From Adiantum capillus-veneris (lineage: Eukaryota; Streptophyta; Polypodiopsida; Polypodiales; Pteridaceae): a stretch of 64,000 nucleotides of DNA. The position numbers and the translations under genes are program-made. Within the stretch, counting starts at the first letter, position 1. Each line of letters opens with the position of its first letter. This document shows, in pieces, positions 22,680-33,560 of the stretch. The stretch covers positions 177,249,740-177,313,739 of the forward strand of contig CM043944.1 in NCBI GenBank assembly GCA_014529385.2. The letters run 5' to 3'. The notes below the pieces were generated by a model. That model saw only the letters and a list, made by a program, of their open reading frames with translations, did no database searches and was not told the origin of the DNA.

Positions 22680-23838
22680 AGACTTCTCAACTGCATAGAA
22701 CGCATACTAACCTTGATGAGGAGGCCAAAATTCCCAGATGGCACTCCGATCAAGCGGACCGAACTGGTACAGAGCCGGCCCCCGGTGAATGTTTAACGGC
22801 TAATATCTTGGCGACCGGGACTCTGATCACTAATCTCAAAAGTTCGACGCGCTCCACAAAGTGAGCACTTCAGGCCCGTGCATTCATCCCATTTTTGTCA
22901 CCTCAGCTGCAGTTGCTCAATCCGATACGGATCTGCAATCGACTTAAAATTCAAAGTGCCATAACTTCTTCACCGTAGCTCCAATCGACGAGCCGTAAAG
23001 ACAGGCCGGTAGAGCACTTCAAGCACTATAATTCTAGATCATGATCTCTCATATGTGGTCACTGCAAGAATACTCATTATTGGCATCATTGAGGCATCTA
23101 TTGGCCCTTATAAGCCGCATCTGGCATACATTAATCATTAAGCTTGACTTGTTATCAAGCCCTCATCACTGCTTACTTGATGTGTAGGCTTCAAAGAAGC
23201 TTAGCTTACATTTCTCTGCTCTTTTTCTCTATATGGCAGCAGAGCTGCACGACATCCACCCCCTCTAAACCTGCACAGCCTCCGGTCTGTGCCAATAGCA
23301 CTTCAATCTGCATCTTCTTTAGGTACCTTAAGCTCCTTACCATCATCAGACTCACGTAACTGGTAAACATATGAAAAATGAAATAAGGCTTATACCCTAT
23401 CATTAATGTTTTAGCTTAATCATTAGATAGTTGTCCATCAAAATCTCTGAACTGTATCTGCCGTATCTTCAAAGCATTCAATCATGGATAACTTGTTTAG
23501 TGAACCCCACCAGACTCAAGTGCTCCATTTAATGATGCACACAGCTTGACCATTAAGCTCTCTTTAAGGAACCCTATCAAGCTCAAGTATGCTTTACTCT
23601 GTCTGCACAAGATGGTCGTCAAGTCCTTTACCTCAAGTTCTGGTAGCAGAACCAACTCAAAAGATGTGAAGGTACTTCATCAATTGTACAAAGAAGTTAG
23701 TTGGTAACCATCCATGTTATCTTATTGAATGCATAACGAAACACTCTTCTAACTGAGCATAATCTAGAAAACAAAATCTTGCATCATGCAGCCTGCTACA
23801 TCAGGCATCCGGTATCCTCCGTATCTGCAACTTGCACT
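22680..23838. other. Element C interior 3' of gag, no gene seen
   Basis: About 1.16 kb between the gag stop and the 3' LTR without a supported coding frame. It contains short CAAGCTCAAGT-type direct repeats (about 23510-23590), and a GC-richer segment (22740-23010) with CCGGTGAATGTTTAACGG and CCATAACTTCTTCACCG, which looks like a fragment of another repeat. Confidence 0.4.
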
Positions 23839-25790
23839 TTAGTAGCCCCTAGTATCAAATGGAATAATAAGGAATTTCCCACACATTGGGGCATCATAAT
23901 ATCCACATGAGCATACATTTCTTTTATCAATCAACATCAAGCATTTCTGGTGCAGATATGCAACTCCTGGTTCAAATAGCATGCAATTACTATGCATATT
24001 GATCAGTATCCATCCATAGTGAATCTGCTTATGAATATCCTTAGAATCTCCTCGATAAAACACCATCAAGATCACATAGCATTGATGGGCTTTGCAATAT
24101 ACTAGAGCTTCACCTGAAGCATAGTGCAGCACCCACATCCCGTAAACTGTTGGCAACTTAAGATCGTTACCAGAAAGCATTAAAGAAATATGACTCCCTT
24201 TTACTGGCAGCCAAGACATCACTGACATAAGCATCAATAGGAATAACATCCAAATCCAGCTACATTTGACACACTGTCCAAGGAAATAAAAAACCATGTG
24301 CACCTTTTGCAGTATCAAGGATGATTTAGCATCATCACCCCCTCTAGCTTCATAGCCATCATGAAAAACTTTATGAGTCTCTCGACCTGTATCATCAGAC
24401 GAGTTTTCACCTATTGGGATTTCAACTTGATCATGAAAAACAGCTTTATCCTGTAGATCTTCACCCGTAGCATCCTCGGGAAAATCACCCTTAGAAGTCT
24501 CAACATTAATCAAAACTGTAGGAGTTATCTCCTCATGCAGTCCATCTACAAGCATAGATGTAAAATTCCTGTCGATAACCTGTTCACAATCAATATGATC
24601 CAAGCAATCTTCATACTCCTCGATATCATCCTCTGCTTCCTCATCTGCATCCATGTTACTTAGTAATACATTATAGAGATGTAAAGGCTCATCTGGCACC
24701 CCCTCTAAAGAGGTATATGCATCAGAAAGCTCTTCTATACTGTCATAAACATCTCCTTCAGATCTAGATAGAAATTCATCGATTATAGCATCCTCTTTTG
24801 TGATAGCATCATCTGCAAGAATATTGTTAGAAGCAATCATAGGTTCATTAATGACATCCTCAGGCTCATCCTGTGCTAGGTCCACAATCTTAGTCACTTC
24901 ATCAGCTACTGTGTATATAATAGCTTTGTTTATGCAATCATTTGCAGCAAACATGTTAACATGCTCGCCTATGGTGCCGATAGTTTTAGAAATATCCTGT
25001 AGAGGCTCATCTGTTTGATGAACTCCTTCGGAATAACCCATGTCAAGATCAACAACTTGCGGACCACTTGCTGTACAGTCCATGTCTTCACTGGAACCAT
25101 TATTAGAGGTAGCGTCCATGCAAGCAATCTTTGAAAAAAATTCATATAAATCTGTTTCAGCTTTAAATTCATTGTTTACCTTTTCTTCTTTGCTCAAATT
25201 AAGCTCCTCTGAAAATGAATCTACTACTTCCAGCTTAGCATTCTCTTTTGCTTTACTTCTTGCAAAAATATGCGCCCAGAATTCATCATAGTTGAGGATT
25301 TGCATCTGATCCCCTTCACCTTTACTAAAGACAACCTTATTTCGTTCAGTAATCTCCTTTATTTCTCGATCTAGAATCCTTGACCTTTCGTAAATAAATT
25401 TCTCTGCAAAATACTCCCACCATGTGGGATATTCTTTTGCCAATTCTTGAACCTGCTTATTAAAATCTGAGTTTACAACCTCCTCAAAAGCTGCAATCAT
25501 TCGATCTTCTGGAACATTTCGGCTCCTCATCTCAGCTTTGTAACATGCAATAAAACCTTCTGGATCATATCCCTGAAAATTATAATACTTCTTCCGAACA
25601 GCATCAAGTGCTAGCTCTACAGCATCATCAATATGCTTTTTTATCTACATGGCTTTTGCTTCCTGCAGACATCCTTGAACTAATTCCATCATTTTTGGCA
25701 AATCTGCAACGGTAGATTTTTATCAAATCCATTGGCATTGAAATCTTCAATAAACTGCTTTAAATGTTCCGGCATCTCCATCTTTACATC
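23839..25790 (-). pseudogene. gag-like ORF of element C
   Basis: Main open frame 25530-23839 (563 codons), with an upstream extension to about 25790 (MEMPEHLKQFIEDFNANGFD) after a frameshift and stops near 25640-25720. The N-terminal 130 residues (YNFQGYDPEGFIACYKAEM, VPEDRMIAAFEEVVNSDFNK, LAKEYPTWWEYFAEKFIYER) have a gag-like arrangement: a loop F-x-G, then helices ending W-x-x-F-x-x-x-F-x-Y. This is followed by a long acidic, low-complexity region (residues about 130-380) and a Cys/Trp/Tyr-containing tail (CGYYDAPMCGKFLIIPF). No zinc knuckle, protease or RT motif is seen. Assignment as gag rests on position after the PBS and on this pattern; it could be a novel element-specific protein. It is the longest non-artefact frame in the nest. 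Confidence 0.45.
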
Positions 25791-25805
25791 CCACCCCGGG
25801 TCGTT

Positions 25806-25822
25806 TCACGTCGGGTTCACCA
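25806..25822 (-). other. Primer-binding site candidate of element C
   Basis: On the - strand, TGGTGAACCCGACGTGA lies 4 bp after the 5' LTR end (..CCCCCGACA). It ends in the complement of CCA, as expected for annealing to a tRNA 3' end. The tRNA was not identified. Confidence 0.5.
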
Positions 25823-25826
25823 AAGA

Positions 25827-27821
25827 TGTCGGGGGATATGTGTTCGCTACAAGAGCCGGGCATGCGCCGGGCCTCTGGCTCTGGGCGGTGTGAAAGAGAG
25901 AGAAAAAGAACAACTGATGCAACTGACTCTGGCAATCGCTATAATCATCAATTAATTGATTAATATGTTCAAGTACAAATTAATCTTTAGCCAAGGCGGG
26001 TTGTTAACAGCACCATCACTTGGATCATCTGCTAACTAGGAATTAAGCTCCCGCTTTACATAATTAACCGGGCCGTTAACGACACCGGGCTTAACAAAAT
26101 GATTAATCAAACATTAGCTGATGACGGTGATGGAAATTTCCTCCTACCACTTTATCTGCTTCTACTGACCTTAGGTTCTGTAAGTTTTATCTTTCTATGT
26201 CAGTCTTTCCCTACTTCGATAGCACTCAAGAGCTTTCTCTGGCCTACTGCCTCAATTACCAACAATAAGCTACAAATTTGCTTTAATTATCTTCAGGCTC
26301 TATGTGCCCTTGATGAACGAGTTCGATGGAATCAACTTATTTGCTTCTTTACTTTTCTCATGCTCTGCCTTCCTTGCTTCACCACTTTCTCCCGCTCCGC
26401 CTTCCTTACTTTACCAAGGTTGAAAGCGAGAGAGAAAAACCTTGTCTTTGGGTACCTTTTTCTTTATGCTTCACTTATGCTCGTCGAGAGAGAGAGAACA
26501 AGCTTTGCTTGCCCCGAGGATGAGAGCGAGAGAGAAGGAGCTCTTTCCTCTTTTGTTGCGAGCCCTCCTTGCCTTGCTTACCTTTGTTCTATCTCCTTGC
26601 TTCGAATTAGCTTGCTTCGACCTCGACCTTGCTGCTTTGACCTCGAGCAAGCTCTCTCTCTTCTCCTTCTCCAAGCTCTTTCCCTTGCCTCCTCCCTCCT
26701 TGGTTCCTCTCCCTCCTTGTTCTTCTCCTTTGCCAAGCTTGCCTTTGTTTCAAATTGAGAGCACCAGAACTTAGCTATTGTCCTCCTTGGATCGATTGAG
26801 CACGAGGGAGAGAGAGCAAGATTGCCCCTTGTGAAAACTCGAGAGAGAGAAGCTTTGCCTTGTTCACCTTGCCGAGCATGAGATCGAGAGAGAGGTAGCT
26901 TTGCTCCTAGGTCCTTGCTCCGAGCCCTCCCCTCTTGCTCGTTGCCTTCACAAATTCCCCCCCTTTGTTTTTTCTCCTCTTTGTAACCCTATCTTTTACT
27001 CTTAATCACCTCGTCTCACTTACCCACAACCTGCAACGACGGCACCGTCGGTGACGTGGCGTGGGAGTCCGATGTACGATGTGGCAGGGTGAATTCCAAG
27101 ATTTTCAAAATGAGTCGCAGCCGGTCCCAAATTGGATCGCCTTCCTTTGCTGGACGCTTCTTGCTTCTGCTCCGTAGTGATCCCAGTGCTGTGGAGCGTG
27201 CTGCGTGTGCTTTTCTCCCCTCTGCAACTCTCTTTATCAGTAGCTCGCCATGCCTTCCCTACTTTTTTTTTGCTTGTTCATACTTTCCCCGTAATTTTTG
27301 GGGTGGCCATTGACCATACTATGGGCGCCCATGTAAGTTGCTTGGGCGGCCGCTAATTGGCTTATGGGCGGACACCACACGAACACCACTTGGTTGCCTT
27401 TGGGCGGCCTATTTGGCTTATCATGCCCTTTAGGTAGGCCTTTGCTTTAGCTTGCGTGGGCGGCCCTTAAAGGGCACCCCATTTAGCATACATATCGACT
27501 AAGGCATTGCCAAACACAGCCCAACATCCCTGTCCAACAATTTCATCATGGAATCTCTCACTTTGAGGTAAATCCCGCAACGAATGCATTCCAAGCGGTC
27601 ACATTCCAAACACGAAGCTCTTCAAGCACTTTTTTGTACTTTACGAGAAGTACACCACATTTGGCGTACATACCAACTAAAGCATCAGCAAGCACAACAT
27701 CTTTCTTCAGCAGTCCTTGACTAACAATATCATCGTGACTTTTTATTGTCCATACCGACATCTCGAATAATGCCAAAATAACCCAGCTCAGCATTGTCGA
27801 CAACTGAAACCGGACTCTGCA
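25827..27821 (-). repeat. 5' LTR of element C
   Basis: Starts TGCAGAGTCCGG at 27821 and ends CCCCCGACA at 25827. Differs from the 3' LTR at roughly 2-3 bases per 100 in the stretch I compared (about 26098-26530 versus 20949-21380). Confidence 0.8.
27465..27821 (-). pseudogene. PPR gene fragment within the 5' LTR of element C
   Basis: Copy of the fragment at 22310-22668. The frame 27803-27558 carries SQGLLKKDVVLADALVGMY and EELRVWNVTAWNAFVAG. The coding frame can be read without a stop up to the very first base of the LTR (27821), so PPR sequence forms the outer end of U3. A second repeat (GNALVDMYAKWG) follows after a stop, at about 27540-27480. Confidence 0.75.
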
Positions 27822-27889
27822 CGACAGCGGTGAAAACTCAGATCTGAGATCTGAAAAAATCTCGGTTATGTTTTTTAACCCTGGCGGCG

Positions 27890-28010
27890 TCTATAGGCGT
27901 CTCTATGAGCGTTGCTATGTTACTTGTAACATAGCGACGCCTATAGCGACGCATGTAGCGACGTCATGCTTTTTCAGTTTTGAGCGTCGCACTATGAGCG
28001 TCGCTACTAT
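27890..28010. repeat. CACTA right subterminal repeat array
   Basis: Copies of AGCGACGC/GCGTCTATA in both orientations, including the inverted pair GCTATGTTAC TT GTAACATAGC at about 27918-27940. This mirrors the left array at 11955-12175. Confidence 0.75.
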
Positions 28011-28018
28011 TAAGCACT

Positions 28019-28028
28019 TCTTGTAGTG
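28019..28028. repeat. CACTA right terminal inverted repeat
   Basis: TCTTGTAGTG, the exact reverse complement of 11924-11933, followed by target-site duplication TCA at 28029-28031. Confidence 0.92.
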
Positions 28029-28419
28029 TCAGCCCACACTCGGGCCTGGCTCATTTCATCAATTCGGACTGGCTCCCTCCTGTCATGCAACGCAGGCCCA
28101 CTTCTCTACCGCTCTCGTACTCCCTTTTGATCTACATCGTGCAGTCGGCAACCCTCGCAGCTCCTTGTAGATCATGCCCAACACCAGGGTGGTCCCCCTA
28201 CCTATTATGCAACTCCTCACGGCCTTCTAGCAACCAGTGCTCCCACTCAACCTCTACCTTACAACGGCCAGCCGTTCGCGGCTCTTCTTCCCTATGTGCC
28301 TGTTCTAGGACCCTCTCTGTAGTGCTCCAATGCCCTCACGGCATGCATCAATCTCTTCTCTACCCTTTGATGGCAGCCCTTTCTTGCTACAGCCCTGTCA
28401 CTTGCCCTTCAGCTCTGTC
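28029..28419 (-). repeat. 5' LTR of element B, portion right of the CACTA insertion
   Basis: Continues the LTR alignment from 8507 to about 8900 of the 3' LTR and stops abruptly after CAGCTCTGTC at 28419. The remaining 630 bp of the LTR are absent. Confidence 0.75.
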
Positions 28420-31400
28420 ACCAGGAGTTTTTAACGTGTTATCATGATTAGAAACATCCATGAAAATTTTGCATATTAGAAACACGGATTTACCAAGTTG
28501 TTCATTTTGCATAACAATAAGTGACACATTTACAAGTTGCACTTTACTTGAGAAACATGAAGATGATAATAAACCTTACTTTGTCACGAGGTGAAAATAT
28601 TTTCACTATGAGAATGTGTGCTTTTTAACATACACTTTCAACATAAGAACTTTCACTTTCTATGGATGAACAATTTCTCATCATGAAAAATAAACAATTT
28701 CTCATCATAAGAAATGTTACTTTTCAAGGACTCTCGTAACCATGTGAATGTAGAAGTTCTACGATTGTAAACAAAAGAATGCCAAATTACAACCATAAAA
28801 AATAATTCAAATTTTATTTTTTAAGTTAATATGCATGCACACAGTTTATTTGATTTTATTCTTCGACGCAACAGAGGGCCCACGAGGGAAGATGCTTATC
28901 CCTTCTAAATATTAGCCATGAAACATGGTCGGGCAAGGGTCACGTACTATTGCCACCTAATTGATGCCCACATTTTAAATTTATAATATACAATAATGCT
29001 TCGTGTTTGCACTAGCACAAAGTAATTGTTTTTGTACTCGTATAAAAGCTAAAAAGCAATCTTAAAGTTTTTTTTCCATTACCTCTAATTCAACAATTCC
29101 TTAGAAGTGTTGCAAATATAAATCACGTGATTAATTTTTAATGTGATTATTGCATATATAAAATAGATATTCTTACTTCAAAAGATAGAGAATGTGCATT
29201 TGAAAATTGATTGTGTCTTTGAAGCTTTAATAAAGAAACCAAACAGAATACTTGTAGAATTTATTTTTTATTTTTATTTTTTTGAAAAACTTACCACAGT
29301 GAGTAGAATTGAATTAATCAAAAAATTTACATGGTAAACCCTACGCACAAACCGTGCCAAAGCATCATCAAAACATACACATTCATAAGCAGTAAGATTG
29401 AACCATCCCAAAATCACCGATCAAATAAGGGAGACCATCTGACATAGCAAAAACAAATAGACGTACCAGATAGATCCGACAGGGTGGGGAGGGTGGGGCT
29501 CGAATGTGCCCATCACCAAGAGATCTCCCGAGTTGTCATCAACAAGCAACCACTACCACTGGAAAGTGTGTTGCCTCGAAAGGACTTGAAACAAACAAAC
29601 TGTCAAGAAGACCGCATGAGCAAGACAAGAGATTACACAAGCCCTTGCAACCCTAAATTATACAGACATCTTAAACCTATGACTCGTGGCTCTTTGTGTT
29701 AAATAGAAGATGTAACTAATCTCTAGTTAATTTTTTAATTTAAAATCATGTGAAATATATTCACATAACAAGATCAAAAATCTCACTTAACCAAAATTTG
29801 ACATTAACAAGATGAAAACATTTCTAACAGCTATACAAAAAGAGCATTGACTACTTCATCCAACTTATTTCTCTAACAAATTGTTTGTGGATTGCTATAG
29901 GTGACTAGATAGTTTGATTATAGCTTATGTATTGTCCTCTTTGGATGAAACAGATAGGTATATAAAGTTCAGGTTTAATAACCTTAAGCTTTTTATTAAA
30001 GAAGAAATCTTACGTTGTCACTTCTATCATTTGACAAATGAAGTGTATTTCATTGTTTTAACGAAAATGATAATTGAAGTGTATTTTATTTTTTTAACAA
30101 ATTGATAAAGTACAAACATATATCTAATGAAGGTAGCTCTCATTTTGAATTCAAATATACAAAGTGCATCAAAGGTATGGCCCAAAAAATTAAATTGTAG
30201 AGAAAAATTAATCTTTTGATAGATGTGCCAAAGCTATTAAAAGAAACTGAATTAAGATTGTTCTCCCCACACTATGAAATTTCTTTGGCTAGTGATTTCC
30301 ATTACTTTAAAAAAACGACCACTTTTATGAATTTCCAAAATCCTTTATCTATTTGAATCTTGGTGGAGACATAAATCAGACAACATTCAAACGAATTAGA
30401 CTTATCCTTTAAAAGTTATGATCAACTTATGTCATTTCAAAAAAAAAAATCTTGAATAAGCATAAGGTGACACGTTCTCTTAGATTACATTTCATTATTT
30501 TTTATGACTCAAAGAACCAAACTTTATGAAAAAATTTAAAATAACTAACCATAGTCTAAAAGAAAAGGCTTGATTTAAAATTCAAAAATTGATAGAGAAT
30601 AGCCACAAGAATACTCTACAGTTCTTTTACTATTACCTATTTATTTTGAATCTCAAAAGCCAACCACCAATTACATTTTAAAATGGGAGATCATCTTTAC
30701 TCCACAGAACAAGTAAGAACAAGTAATGCACTAATGAGAAAAGAACATCTAAACAAAGGTACATAAAAAGGAAAGCTATATCATTAAGTCGAACTTCAAA
30801 CCTATCTCAAACATTCTCAACTAAGAGAAAATATAGAGAACACTTCAATGTCCAAAATAAGAAGTCATCCCAATACAAAACCTGCACATGAGTAAAACAT
30901 GAAAAAAATTTAGTTGCAAACACGGTTTAGACAACAAGGGTAAACTGTATTATACACACGATTTAGACAACAAGGGTAAATTGTATTATACAAACATACC
31001 TCAAACAAAAAGCGAGTGACTCTATGCATGAGTTGATACCATGTGCCAACATAGATATTTACAAGTTTCTGTCGTCTATGAACAAATGTTATCCTCCTTT
31101 TGCACTTTAATAGAGAGCTAGTTTTCCTTTTAAAGCCTCAACTAAGGGTTTTATGAGAGTGCATGTGTGCAAAAAGAAGTGAGGAGAGAATGAAAGTGAT
31201 CTACATAAAAGAAAATGTTATGTAAAAGGACACATAAAGAAGACCGCTCAAGGGCCACATACAAGATGCTATCGGAAGCGACAAGGATGCCACAAGAACG
31301 GGTTTTAAAAAAATACCCGACGTTTCGTGCAGTTTCGACAAAACATTTCGGCTATTTCAGGGTTTTGGGTTTTCAGAGTAACAAAATGTGTTTTTTATGT

Positions 31401-31490
31401 CACACTGATCTAGCCCTCTCAACACCAAATGCTTAGCAAACAAAACACCAAAGTTCAGATTCCGTTGCTTGAGTGACCACATTGGTAAAG
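28420..31490. other. AT-rich region without recognisable genes
   Basis: Three kilobases of AT-rich DNA. The longest open frames are 60-73 codons (for example 29484-29702, 31215-31436) and match no family I know. Local features are a 36-bp tandem duplication at 30921-30991 and oligo-T/A runs. This may be the original intergenic sequence, or very old decayed repeat. Confidence 0.5.
30921..30991. repeat. 36-bp tandem duplication
   Basis: CACGGTTTAGACAACAAGGG.. and CACGATTTAGACAACAAGGG.. are adjacent units differing at two positions. Confidence 0.85.
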
Positions 31491-32110
31491 ATCGACAATG
31501 ACGATCGAGGTACTGTTGCAGTCAATGTCGACGACGATGTACTGATGGGGTCTATGTCGACGACGATGATGTTGACAACGACAAGGTACTAATAGGGTCT
31601 ATGTCGACGATTAGGTTCTATAAATCTATGTCGACGACGACCAGGTATCGATGGGGTCTATGTCGACCACGATGATGTCGACAACGAGGTACTGATGGAG
31701 TCTATGTCAATGACGATGACGGCGACGATGGGGTCTGGCACAAGGGGTACTGAGTGTTGAGTTACTGTGTGGACGACAGTAACGACGACGACGACACTAT
31801 GGCTGAATGCCGGAATCTTCTAGCAGTGTCGATGGTAAGGGGTCTGCAACCAACGACGAGGCTAGGTTGAGGTCTGTTGCCGCTTCACAACTGAAAACGC
31901 TGGCTGTCTTCATTGAAAACGTCATTCATGCTGGTTGAAAACACCGATCATCATGGCTGAATACGCTGGTCATTATGGCTGAAAAACGTTGGTCATCATG
32001 GCTTGTCCTGTTGAGAAAACGCTGGGTTGTTATTGGCTACTACGGCACGGCTTGGTGCCCTACAAATTCCCTAGTTCTCTGGCTTCTACAAGCGCCCTAT
32101 GGGCTACTTA
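31491..32110. repeat. GAC-rich repeat segment shared with 62060-62440
   Basis: Contains many GTCGACGACGATG/GGGTCTATGTCGACG units, followed by TGAATGCCGGAATCTTCTAGC, GGTAAGGGGTCTGCAACCAACGACGAGGC and TGAAAACGCTGGCTG. The order and sequence match 62060-62440, so both are pieces of one LTR or leader family. No protein is encoded. Confidence 0.65.
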
Positions 32111-32116
32111 ACACGT

Positions 32117-33560
32117 TGGAAAAGGGGAAGAGGGAACAAACCCAGCACACTCTACACTTGCCTCTCTATAGCCCAGGATAAATTCCGCACCCCTAACCAC
32201 ACAGAATCACATACAAACACACACTATCTGCCAATCTCCCATACACCGACTCGCCTACGAGCAGTCACGGCTACACACACTCGACCATAACCGCAAACAT
32301 TTGTCAACAAACTACCATCCCACACTTGTACCCACCAATGCATACACTCATCCCAATACTGTAAACACACTCACACAGGGAGGCGACACACGCCTCGACC
32401 ACACATATAATTGCTCACTCAATCATTCTCTCCCTCCCTCTTTGCTCACACACACACAATCCCGGAGCCAATGCTACCACGGGCATATGGCAAACGATGA
32501 GCCGTAGATGAGATCGATGGCAAGCTCAACAAAAAACGCAAGCCAACTATATATCACATCAACACAATCCCAATACAATGATGGTGACTGTCAATTGCAT
32601 GCTTTGGAGCAACCTGGTACCCTTCCTCGGCTTTTGGAGATTATCCCTGCTCATGTTTCCTCTTGTACTCTTTCCTTCGTGCTTCCCTGTGCCTTGGCGT
32701 CTAGCTATCCGCAGCTTGCAGCGGCACCTTTTCAATTTATGGGCATCCCCAACATGCTAGCCCTTTGCATAACAACTCCCTCCAACCAGCGCGCTCCCCC
32801 AAAACTTAACATGGCTTTGTGTTACTCTGCTCACGGCACCTTTCTTTCCACACCAGTCGAGCCCTTCCACAAGTGGACACCCCTCCTCTATCCACCAGAT
32901 GGAGCTCTTCTCTCTCGCCTTATGCAGCCCCCACCACCTCACGCAGCACCTCTCTGGCTGCTTCTTTACTCAGTGATGGCCTTGGATGGACCCCCCTTGG
33001 TCACAGCCTTGAGCCTCCCTTGCTGGCGGTCTCTTCACCTTCTCAGCGCTGGCCCCCTCTTCATGGCGACCTCTGTCAGTTCTGCAGCCCGTCATGACTC
33101 CAATAAATGCCCCCTTGGTCTTCCCAAGCTCCACACATGCAGACTCCTCCAGGAAGCCCGCGGCTTTTCCTAGTCCTCCTTTCTCGCTGCTCCCCCGGCC
33201 CTTGGCTAGCTCTCATACACCTTGAATCATATTTACTCTCTGTACCATCCTCCCTGTAGCCCTTAACTGCAGCCCCTCCTATCACTTCTACGGCCCCCTG
33301 CAGCAGCCCGATCAAACCCCGTCCACCTCTGTCCAAAACTGACCGCCCTCCCATGCAAACCTCCAAGTGGCGCTACTTTCCCATGCAAGCTACAGAGCCC
33401 GCAACCCTTCTTCCAACGCTCTCAGACTGCCACCTCTGCAGTTAACGCCATCTCCTTATGGCCCTCATTTTTTGCTTTTGCATGGCCACCAGGTGGCGCC
33501 ACTTTCCCTGTGCTGCTCGTTCTCTGTTGCAGGCTTTTTTCAAAAGTTCCTTTTTTTTTT
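32117..33560 (-). repeat. Third, diverged LTR of the element-B family
   Basis: Begins TGGAAAAGGGGAAGAGGGA and CTCTATAGCCCAGG.., matching the left end of the LTR at 7644 and 11442. It runs through blocks similar to 8800-9180 to the T-rich stretch at 33550. The far end and interior are absent: a truncated or solo copy. The + strand frame 32508-33173 (221 codons) is Ser/Pro/Leu-rich and, as in the other LTRs, not treated as coding. Confidence 0.6.

Larger units (their letters stand above)
20676..27821 (-). mobile_element. Element C: gag-only LTR retrotransposon nested in the CACTA
   Basis: Two direct repeats of about 1,995 bp (20676-22668 and 25827-27821), differing by only a few percent by eye, flank 3.16 kb. 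In element orientation (- strand) the 5' LTR starts TGCAGAGTCCGG at 27821 and ends ATATCCCCCGACA at 25827. It is followed by a PBS candidate, a gag-like ORF and the 3' LTR. No pol signature exists in the interior. I find no clean target duplication (CGCGG on the left, CGACA on the right) and no obvious purine tract before the 3' LTR, so one end may have been altered. It is the youngest large insertion seen in this nest. Confidence 0.8.
11924..28028 (-). mobile_element. Complete CACTA (En/Spm) DNA transposon, 16.1 kb, with nested insertion
   Basis: The left end is CACTACAAGA (11924-11933) and the right end TCTTGTAGTG (28019-28028), perfect 10-bp terminal inverted repeats beginning with the diagnostic CACTA. 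It is flanked by the 3-bp direct repeat TCA (11921-11923 and 28029-28031), the target-duplication length of this superfamily. The empty site is preserved in element B's other LTR (CCTTGAGCCCACACT at about 8500), one base different. TAGCGACG-type subterminal repeats occupy both ends. Inside, on the - strand, lie a decayed tnp2-family transposase and a second Transposase_24-like gene. Element C (7.1 kb) is inserted in its 5' part, so the transposon was about 9 kb before that. Confidence 0.92.
7644..28419 (-). mobile_element. Element B: gag-only LTR retrotransposon split by the CACTA insertion
   Basis: It reads on the - strand: 5' LTR at 28419-28029 plus 11923-11442, interior 11441-9535, 3' LTR 9534-7644. 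The LTR repeats are visible as shared blocks: CTCTATAGCC..GGGATCAACCCGCACCCC and the CACACACTATCACA block (7690-7760 versus 11480-11550), and AGCCCACACTCGG..CTCATTTCATCAA (8507 versus 28031). The 5' LTR lacks about 380 bp corresponding to 7889-8268 and is cut at 28419. The interior is 1.9 kb and encodes gag plus an acidic tail only. It belongs to element A's family by PPT, PBS and gag. A further LTR relative sits at 32117-33560. Confidence 0.75.

Noticed and set aside
20671-27826. Target-site duplication for element C
   Set aside because: Flanks CGCGG and CGACA match at only two of five positions, so no duplication is claimed.
31491-31800. Minisatellite gene encoding Asp/Val repeats
   Set aside because: No sustained frame; the GAC units belong to a repeat also found at 62060.
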